A DNA stretch of 11,473 nt from Oscillospiraceae bacterium (GTDB lineage Bacteria; Bacillota; Clostridia; Oscillospirales; Oscillospiraceae): contig JAFPTE010000255.1 of the NCBI GenBank assembly GCA_017400415.1, forward strand, positions 1 to 11,473, in the 5' to 3' direction. This document shows, piece by piece, positions 6,679 to 11,473 of the stretch. Under the pieces are notes generated by a model that did no database searches, was not told the origin of the DNA, and saw only the letters and a list, made by a program, of their open reading frames with translations. The translations under genes were made by a program, and so were the position numbers. Positions within the stretch are counted from its first letter, which is position 1. Each line of letters begins with the position of its first letter.

Positions 6679-8163
6679 TTATGCCCGGTTGAAGCGTTCC
6701 CTGGGCTGGCGGCACCGGGGGCAGCGCCAGTCGTCGGGCAGGTCCTCAAAGGCCACGTTGTCATGCTCGGCGGGGATATAGACGTAGCCGCAGACAGAGC
6801 AGACGTACTTGCCGGAGGCGGTCCTGAATACCACCTCGCCGGCGGGGATGGTCTCCGGGGGGTTGTTCAGGTCCACTATCCGCTTGCCCTCCAGGTTTTC
6901 CGGGCCGGAGGGGGTGTGGGTGGAGAGGTACACCGTGGGGTGATGGGCAACAAACTCCCGGACCCGGTCCAGGGTCTCCCTGGCCGCCGCCAGGTCCTCA
7001 AACACCACGGAGAGCTTGTTTTCGTACAGGGCCTCGTCCGTGTAGGTGATGTCCCCGTGGAGCATGTAGAAGAGGCCGTCAGACTCTGCGATGACGATGC
7101 TGTTGCCCTTGGTGTGGCCCTTGGCCCTGATGAAATAGACCCCGTCACGGATCTTCTGGCAGGCGGGGAAGTTGTAGTAGGCCCCGTCCGTGAACTTGAC
7201 CGGCACCAGGTTGGGAAGGCCCTGAAGCTCGGCGGCGTCACACTCCTCCTCGTTTACGAAGATGCGGGCGTTGGGGAAGCGGCTCAGAAGGCCGGAGTGG
7301 TCCAAATGCTTATGGGTCAGCAGAATCTTGGAGATGTCGCCGGGGCCGTAGCCCAGGTCGCCCAGGGCCTCCATGTAGCCCTTGATGTCGTGGCCGGTGT
7401 AGATGGCGGTCTTCTCGTCCGGAGACTCCTCCGGGGTGCCCTCAGGCAGGCCCGTGTCCACCAGAATGACCTCATCTCCCGTGTCGATAAGGTAGTTTGT
7501 CAGGCCGGAGCGGTACTTCACGGAGAAATCGAACTTCTCCGGGCCCTCCTCGCCGCCGAAGGCGAAGGGCTGGGAGGCAAAGCCTCCCTCCCGGAACCGG
7601 ATGGCCTTTATCTCCGGGGTCTTCTTCAGAAGGCGGCGGATGCAGTCCTCCACCCGCTTCATATCCGCCGTGGGCTCAAACCGGGCCACGATGTTGCCGT
7701 GGCTGTCCACAAGGAACTTGGTGAAGTTCCACTTGATGTCCGGCTTCTTGTCCCAGTCCGGGTCCGCCTTGGCGAACATGCCCTCCAGAAGCTCCTTGTA
7801 GGGGTGGGGATCGAAGCCCTTGAAGCCCCTGTGGCGCTTAAGGTAGGCGTACAGGGGCAGCTCGTTGGGGCCGTTTACGTCGATCTTCTTCATCTGAGGG
7901 AAGGTGGTGTTGTAGTGGACGGTGCAGAACTCATGGATCTCGTCGTCCGTGCCGGGGGCCTGGCCGCCGAACTGGTTGCAGGGGAAGTCCAGAATCTCCA
8001 GGCCCCGGTTGTGGTACTTTTTGTACAGGTCCTCGATGGGCGCATACTGGGGGGTGAAGCCGCAGCCTGTGGCGGTGTTCACAATAAGGATGACCTTGCC
8101 CCGAAGGGTGTTGAGATCCAGCTGTTCACCCTTGCCGGTGGTGACTTTGTAATCATAAATCAT
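6679..8163 (-). CDS. Glutathione peroxidase / metallo-beta-lactamase fold / rubredoxin fusion protein
   Basis: This 494-residue cytoplasmic protein has three complete domains. Residues 1-180 are a glutathione-peroxidase fold with peroxidatic C34 (ATGCGFTPQY), FPCNQFGGQ with Q68, W145-N146, and C80 in EFCTVHYNTTFP. C80 sits at the place of the resolving cysteine of thioredoxin-dependent members such as yeast Gpx3. It uses Cys, not selenocysteine. Residues about 187-430 are a metallo-beta-lactamase fold with THKHLDH (H284, H286, D288, H289), H350, D371 and H416, the full di-metal ligand set of hydrolase-type members. Residues 451-494 are rubredoxin-like with C455, C458, C481 and C484 (CSVCGY and EDLPDDWRCPRC), though the loop between the pairs is about seven residues shorter than usual. 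Expected activity is thiol-dependent hydroperoxide reduction; the hydrolase substrate is unknown. The ATG has GGAGG seven bases upstream and a good promoter. Confidence 0.93.
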   Translation of the reverse strand: MIYDYKVTTGKGEQLDLNTLRGKVILIVNTATGCGFTPQYAPIEDLYKKYHNRGLEILDFPCNQFGGQAPGTDDEIHEFCTVHYNTTFPQMKKIDVNGPNELPLYAYLKRHRGFKGFDPHPYKELLEGMFAKADPDWDKKPDIKWNFTKFLVDSHGNIVARFEPTADMKRVEDCIRRLLKKTPEIKAIRFREGGFASQPFAFGGEEGPEKFDFSVKYRSGLTNYLIDTGDEVILVDTGLPEGTPEESPDEKTAIYTGHDIKGYMEALGDLGYGPGDISKILLTHKHLDHSGLLSRFPNARIFVNEEECDAAELQGLPNLVPVKFTDGAYYNFPACQKIRDGVYFIRAKGHTKGNSIVIAESDGLFYMLHGDITYTDEALYENKLSVVFEDLAAARETLDRVREFVAHHPTVYLSTHTPSGPENLEGKRIVDLNNPPETIPAGEVVFRTASGKYVCSVCGYVYIPAEHDNVAFEDLPDDWRCPRCRQPRERFNRA

Positions 8164-8198
8164 GGCGGTGCCTCCGTTTCTCTTTGTTTTATGGGGAA

Positions 8199-8227
8199 AT
8201 TATACAACCGGGAGCCGGAAAATGCAA
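8199..8227 (-). promoter_or_regulatory. Sigma-A-type promoter of the peroxidase-fusion operon
   Basis: On the minus strand TTGCAT (complement of 8222-8227) and a perfect TATAAT (complement of 8199-8204) are separated by 17 bases. The -10 lies about 35 bases before the ATG at 8163, with GGAGG in between. It is divergent from the promoter of the repeat-protein gene. Confidence 0.8.
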
Positions 8228-8272
8228 TGCTTATTATTGAATTTTATAAACACTTATATTTGAACTTGGCTA

Positions 8273-8302
8273 TTGCCTTTTCATATGGCCCTGTGTTACA
8301 AT
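8273..8302 (+). promoter_or_regulatory. Candidate promoter of the polysaccharide ligase-like repeat protein
   Basis: TTGCCT (8273-8278) and TACAAT (8297-8302) are separated by 18 bases. The -10 is preceded by TGT, giving an extended -10. Transcription would start about 24 bases before the GTG at 8333. A weaker alternative -35 (TTGAAC, near 8260) has no good -10 partner. Confidence 0.6.
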
Positions 8303-8320
8303 TAGAAAAACAGCGCCTTT

Positions 8321-8326
8321 GGAGGG
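8321..8326 (+). promoter_or_regulatory. Ribosome binding site deciding a GTG start
   Basis: GGAGGG lies six bases before the GTG at 8333-8335. An in-frame TAG at 8303-8305 leaves only 27 bases of frame before that GTG and no better start, so the GTG start is well supported. Confidence 0.85.
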
Positions 8327-8332
8327 CTTGAC

Positions 8333-11300
8333 GTGACAGAAAATGCAGCCGGGAGGCTTGCGGCCTCCGTTAAAAATAAAACAAGCCTTTTTGTGGATTT
8401 TCTGGAGTATGTGCTCATATTCACAGTCATCGTGGAGTGCAACTCCCTGTTTCACTATACGGAAAACTACCGGCACACCTCGGCGGAGGTCATCTTCACC
8501 CTCATCGCCATCGGCCTGGCGGCCCTGCTCATACTTATCTACGGCCTTGTGTACCGGGAGAGCTTTATCCGGGATATAGGCAGAAGCTGGCCGGTTTTTG
8601 CGGCGGTGTTCCTCTATATGGCGGTGTTCTTCATCTTCAACGTGCGGAAGAGCGAGGCCCCCTCCGCCGTCAGAAAGTACCTGCTGAGCTTCGTCCTGTT
8701 TCTGTCCCTGGCCTACGTGCTCCTGCGTCTGCATAAAATCTCCGGCAGGCCTCACGAGCTTTTTTACAAGTACTCAAACCTCATGGCGGTCATCGCCTGC
8801 GCAAACCTTGTGGTCTACGCCGCCGTGACGGTCCGGCCGGATATCGCCCAGTCAAACTACATCCTGACGGAGTGGAGCAGCCGCAGCACCATTATTTCAA
8901 CGAACAATTACCTTAATCTGTACGCTTCCGGCCTTGCCAGGAATATGTTCGGCATCTCCCTGCCCTCAAACAGGGGCTTTTTCACCGAGCAGCTCATGTA
9001 CTGCGTGCCCCTTATGAGCGCCCTGTACATTGAGATGTTCCTCCGTGCTCCGGGGCAGCGGAAAATCTGGAAGTGGGCCCTTTTCCTTTTCGTGCTGCTG
9101 CTGGGCCAGTCCACCCTGGGGTGGATGCTGGCGGCGGCTACCTGCTGCCTTAAGATGGGGGAGCTCTGCCTCAAAAGACGCAGCCCGTGGAGAATTCTGG
9201 GCTTTATCGTCACTCTGGGCCTTACGGTCCTTGCAATCTGGTACCTGTTCCAGACCAAGGCCGAGACCAGCGTGGGCTCCACCAAGGCCCACCTGGAGCA
9301 CTTCGCCGCCGCCTTCAAGACCTTTTTTCAGGCGCCGGTTTTCGGCGTGGGATATATGAACGAGGCGCCCATCGTGGCCAACCTTTCCTACAATATGGCC
9401 GCCGGGGACCCGGGCCTCAGCAACTCCCTGGGGGTCTGCTTTGCGGAGGGGGGACTGGTGCTGGGCCTTTTCTGCCTGGTGCCCTTCTTCCTGCCCCTGG
9501 TCTTCAGAAAGAACCTGGGGGACTGGAGCCGGAGCCTGTGGATACTGGGGCCCCTGGCCGTGTATCTGCTGACGGTGTATATTTTCCACCTGGTGCTGAT
9601 GCTCTTCCTGGCCTACGGCTTTGCCAGCATCGAGCTGCCCCAGACCCAGGGGCGCCACTCCCGGCGCCGGGAGGAGGAGACCCCGGCTGAAATCACCGCC
9701 GAAAGGTCCCGCCTCAACCCCCGGCAGATAGGCATGATTGCCCTTTTCGGTCTGGCCGCCGCCGTTATCACCCTCCTGCTCTTCACAAGCGGCCAGTTCT
9801 GGCAGGGCCTTGTGAACACACTTACGGCCCATCAGCTCCTGCTGGGCCAGTCCGTCTGGAAGGTCTACTGCTTCAATATCCTTATAATCCTCCTGACCCT
9901 GAGCTTCATCCACTGGGGCAGAAGGGAAGACAATCTGGTTGAGAACTCCGTTCTGCTGGGGCTCCTGGCGGCCTGGACTCTGGCTTTCGGCGCCCTGTAT
10001 CCCACTGTTTACGCCGTAATCAGCACAGCCCTGGCACCGATCACCTTCTTCGGGGACCTTTTCGAGACCGCCGCCCTGGTGCTGGTCTTCGGTCTGGGGG
10101 CTCTGAGCCTCCTGCTTATTGCCCGGGCGGCCTTCCGGCGGGATGTGCTTCACATTGCCGCCGCAGTCCTGGCGGTCATAGCCGCCGCAGGGGCCTTTTA
10201 CCTGGCAAACAGCCGGGCGGAGAAGGCCGCCGTCAAAGCGGAGAGCTTCGCATCGCGCCTCTCCGGGGTTCAAGAGGCCAGCATTTACGCCAATGAGCTG
10301 CCCGTGGCCTTCAAAAAGGTCATACCGAACCTTACCTACTCCGGTGCCCGGGACGACGGCTTTTCAGCTTACGGCACCGCCACGGTAATTGCAAATCACG
10401 ACCGGCGGCTCACAGAGCTCTTCAACCACGGCTTCCGGGTGACGGAGCTCAGCGAGGATTACATTCTCTACTCTAACGACGAGAAGGTCATTTCCGCCCT
10501 GGAGGAGCAGGGTTACACCTTCTATCGCTACTGCCCCTTTGAGATCGACATTGAGCACGGGCCCATCGAGTATCTGCCCTCCTCCGTGTACACCCTGACC
10601 GCAAACCTCCGCTTTGAGGGGGAGGCCCAGCCGGGGGACACGGTGTGCCGAGTGCTGGTGACCGCCTACGACGGCGCCTCCACTCTCTCGGACCGGGCGG
10701 TGAAGGCCAAGGAATTTGACAAGGAGGGCAGCGCCGCCATCACCATCCGCCTCAGCGGCTCCTGGGAAAAGCTCACCTATGAGGTGGTAAATGAGGGCGG
10801 GCACAAGGTCACCCGGATGCCCGCTGGCTTTGCGGAAACTCCCAGCTACATCACAAGCCGCATCTATGACGGCCGGCGGCTTGTACTGAGGGAGGAGTAT
10901 TACAACCTGGACGGCACCGCCCGGAAGGTCAGCGGCTATTACGGCCTGGAGCGGGAGTATGACCGCCGGGGCAGCATCCTTACGGAGCGGTACCTGGACG
11001 AGAACGGCGAGCCCGCCCCCAACTCCTCCGGCTATGCCCAGGTGCGCTATGAGTACAACGGCAAGGCCCAGAGGACCAGGACCGCCTACTTTGACGCCCA
11101 GGGTCAGCCTGTGGCCCTGAAGGCCGGGTATGCCGTTATTGAAAACGAGTACGACAAGGTGGGCAACGTGACCCTTTACCGCTATCTGGATACGGAGGGC
11201 AGGCCTGCCCTTTACTCCGGAATCTACTTTGAGGAGCGCCGGGAGTATAACGAGGCCCGGAAGCTTGTAAGCCAGAGCTACTTTGACGCCGAGGGCAAGC

Positions 11301-11473
11301 CCGCCGCCCTGAAGGCGGGGTACTGGAAATATGAGCGGGAGTATGACGCCGCCGGGAACCAGACCGTCTTCCGGTACCTGGATACCCAGGGCAAGCCCGT
11401 CGTCACCACCAGCCACTACGCCGAGATGCGCCGGGAGTACAACGACCGGAACAAGCTCATCCGGGAGTCCTAC
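8333..11473 (+). CDS. O-antigen ligase/polymerase-like membrane protein with C-terminal tandem YD-type repeats (3' end outside window)
   Basis: The frame is open for 1047 codons from GTG 8333 to the window edge; I checked it line by line for stops. About ten helices fill residues 20-433 (for example 20-41, 55-76, 86-103, 247-270, 287-305, 367-393, 403-430). Two stretches resemble the Wzy/WaaL family: SLPSNRGFFTE (209-219), and APVFGVGYMN (334-343) followed by SNSLGVCFAEGGL (363-375), the usual pattern before a late helix. A charged linker (433-466) leads to about five more helices (467-487, 507-526, 546-568, 576-600, 607-625). Residues 626-845 form an outer region with YANELPVAFKK and a beta-rich stretch. 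From residue 846 the chain is 32-residue repeats. The likely role is transfer, polymerisation or surface handling of an envelope glycan, anchored in the membrane with an outer repeat stalk. Family membership is inferred from these motifs; substrate and full length are unknown. Confidence 0.8.
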   Translation, partial: MTENAAGRLAASVKNKTSLFVDFLEYVLIFTVIVECNSLFHYTENYRHTSAEVIFTLIAIGLAALLILIYGLVYRESFIRDIGRSWPVFAAVFLYMAVFFIFNVRKSEAPSAVRKYLLSFVLFLSLAYVLLRLHKISGRPHELFYKYSNLMAVIACANLVVYAAVTVRPDIAQSNYILTEWSSRSTIISTNNYLNLYASGLARNMFGISLPSNRGFFTEQLMYCVPLMSALYIEMFLRAPGQRKIWKWALFLFVLLLGQSTLGWMLAAATCCLKMGELCLKRRSPWRILGFIVTLGLTVLAIWYLFQTKAETSVGSTKAHLEHFAAAFKTFFQAPVFGVGYMNEAPIVANLSYNMAAGDPGLSNSLGVCFAEGGLVLGLFCLVPFFLPLVFRKNLGDWSRSLWILGPLAVYLLTVYIFHLVLMLFLAYGFASIELPQTQGRHSRRREEETPAEITAERSRLNPRQIGMIALFGLAAAVITLLLFTSGQFWQGLVNTLTAHQLLLGQSVWKVYCFNILIILLTLSFIHWGRREDNLVENSVLLGLLAAWTLAFGALYPTVYAVISTALAPITFFGDLFETAALVLVFGLGALSLLLIARAAFRRDVLHIAAAVLAVIAAAGAFYLANSRAEKAAVKAESFASRLSGVQEASIYANELPVAFKKVIPNLTYSGARDDGFSAYGTATVIANHDRRLTELFNHGFRVTELSEDYILYSNDEKVISALEEQGYTFYRYCPFEIDIEHGPIEYLPSSVYTLTANLRFEGEAQPGDTVCRVLVTAYDGASTLSDRAVKAKEFDKEGSAAITIRLSGSWEKLTYEVVNEGGHKVTRMPAGFAETPSYITSRIYDGRRLVLREEYYNLDGTARKVSGYYGLEREYDRRGSILTERYLDENGEPAPNSSGYAQVRYEYNGKAQRTRTAYFDAQGQPVALKAGYAVIENEYDKVGNVTLYRYLDTEGRPALYSGIYFEERREYNEARKLVSQSYFDAEGKPAALKAGYWKYEREYDAAGNQTVFRYLDTQGKPVVTTSHYAEMRREYNDRNKLIRESY
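10868..11473 (+). repeat. Coding tandem repeats: 96-bp (32-residue) units in alternating 192-bp pairs
   Basis: Within the long gene, five exact-length 32-residue units occupy 10964-11443 (residues 878-1037), preceded by a degenerate unit (10868-10963) and followed by the start of a seventh. The consensus is a G-N/K, then Y-F/L-D-x-x-G-x-P, then Y and a closing E-Y-D or E-Y-N. Units alternate: units 2 and 4 read YFDA.G.P.ALKAGY and end EYD, while units 1, 3 and 5 read RYLD..G.P and end EYN. The DNA reflects this: the YFDA segments at 11087 and 11279 are 192 bases apart and nearly identical. The pattern resembles YD/RHS-type repeats, which form elongated or shell-like beta structures on cell surfaces. 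Confidence 0.88.

Noticed and set aside
8062..8064. Selenocysteine at the peroxidase active site
   Set aside because: The active-site codon encodes Cys (residue 34) and no in-frame TGA is present.
6679..8163. A flavodiiron protein (oxygen or NO reductase)
   Set aside because: The combination of MBL fold and rubredoxin suggests it, but there is no flavodoxin domain and the metal motif is HxHxDH, the hydrolase form. The N-terminus is a clear glutathione peroxidase.
6523..8331. A 602-codon open frame on the plus strand opposite the peroxidase-fusion operon
   Set aside because: It lies antisense to two proteins with clear domain or helix evidence, has no recognisable motif, is low-complexity (Val, Gly, Leu, Ala, His rich) and reads through the divergent promoter region. 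Such frames are expected in GC-rich DNA.
8966..10273. A 435-codon minus-strand frame inside the ligase-like gene
   Set aside because: The protein is Gln/Gly/Glu-rich with no family signal; the opposite strand encodes evident membrane helices in one continuous frame.
10364..11416. A 350-codon minus-strand frame across the repeats, with Gly/Val/Leu-rich periodic text
   Set aside because: It is the antisense image of the tandem repeats in the long plus-strand gene, which has the promoter, ribosome binding site and domain evidence.
10964..11473. CRISPR-like or non-coding repeat array
   Set aside because: The 96-base period is an exact multiple of three, units diverge mainly at the DNA level while protein motifs persist, and there is no repeat-spacer pattern. 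It is a coding tandem repeat.
1..11473. tRNA, rRNA, insertion sequence, attachment site or riboswitch
   Set aside because: No clover-leaf, rRNA core, transposase, terminal inverted repeat or recognisable aptamer was seen by eye. All gaps between genes are under 175 bases and are explained by promoters or terminators.

Overview
The window looks like chromosomal DNA from a GC-rich, spore-forming member of the Clostridia, perhaps an Oscillospiraceae-type gut anaerobe. The evidence is a partial SpoIID-family protein, a rubredoxin domain, sigma-A-like promoters with Bacillota-type AGGAGG ribosome binding sites, and G/C-ending codons throughout. The genus cannot be fixed from the sequence alone.

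Layout. (1) Positions 2-169 (+) hold the C-terminus of a SpoIID/LytB-domain protein, closed by a strong intrinsic terminator at 187-226. (2) Positions 222-5916 are four tightly packed minus-strand genes, transcribed right to left: an OmpR-family response regulator, a sensor histidine kinase, a LolD/MacB-type ABC ATPase and a 1032-residue FtsX-like permease. Both start/stop junctions inside the pairs overlap or nearly overlap. A near-consensus promoter (TTGAAA-N17-TATAAT) drives the regulator. A second candidate promoter before the ATPase carries a perfect CTTACA-N5-CTTACA direct repeat, a plausible binding site for the regulator. (3) Positions 6019-8163 (minus) are a two-gene operon. Its first gene encodes an unusual three-domain protein: glutathione peroxidase, metallo-beta-lactamase fold and rubredoxin in one chain. 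The second encodes an unrecognised seven-helix membrane protein and ends in an intrinsic terminator. (4) From 8333 (+) to the window end runs one very long gene, open for 1047 codons, divergent from region 3. It encodes about 15 membrane helices of O-antigen ligase/polymerase type, an extracytoplasmic region, and then tandem 32-residue YD/RHS-like repeats arranged as alternating 64-residue pairs. The window ends inside the repeats.

How the parts work together. The regulator, kinase, ATPase and permease form a classic envelope-stress or antimicrobial-peptide sensing and response cassette. The peroxidase fusion is probably an oxidative-stress protein adapted to an anaerobe, with rubredoxin as a built-in electron carrier; this is inference. 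The long repeat protein probably handles or displays an envelope polysaccharide. The two parts most worth following up are the peroxidase-hydrolase-rubredoxin fusion and the ligase-like repeat protein.
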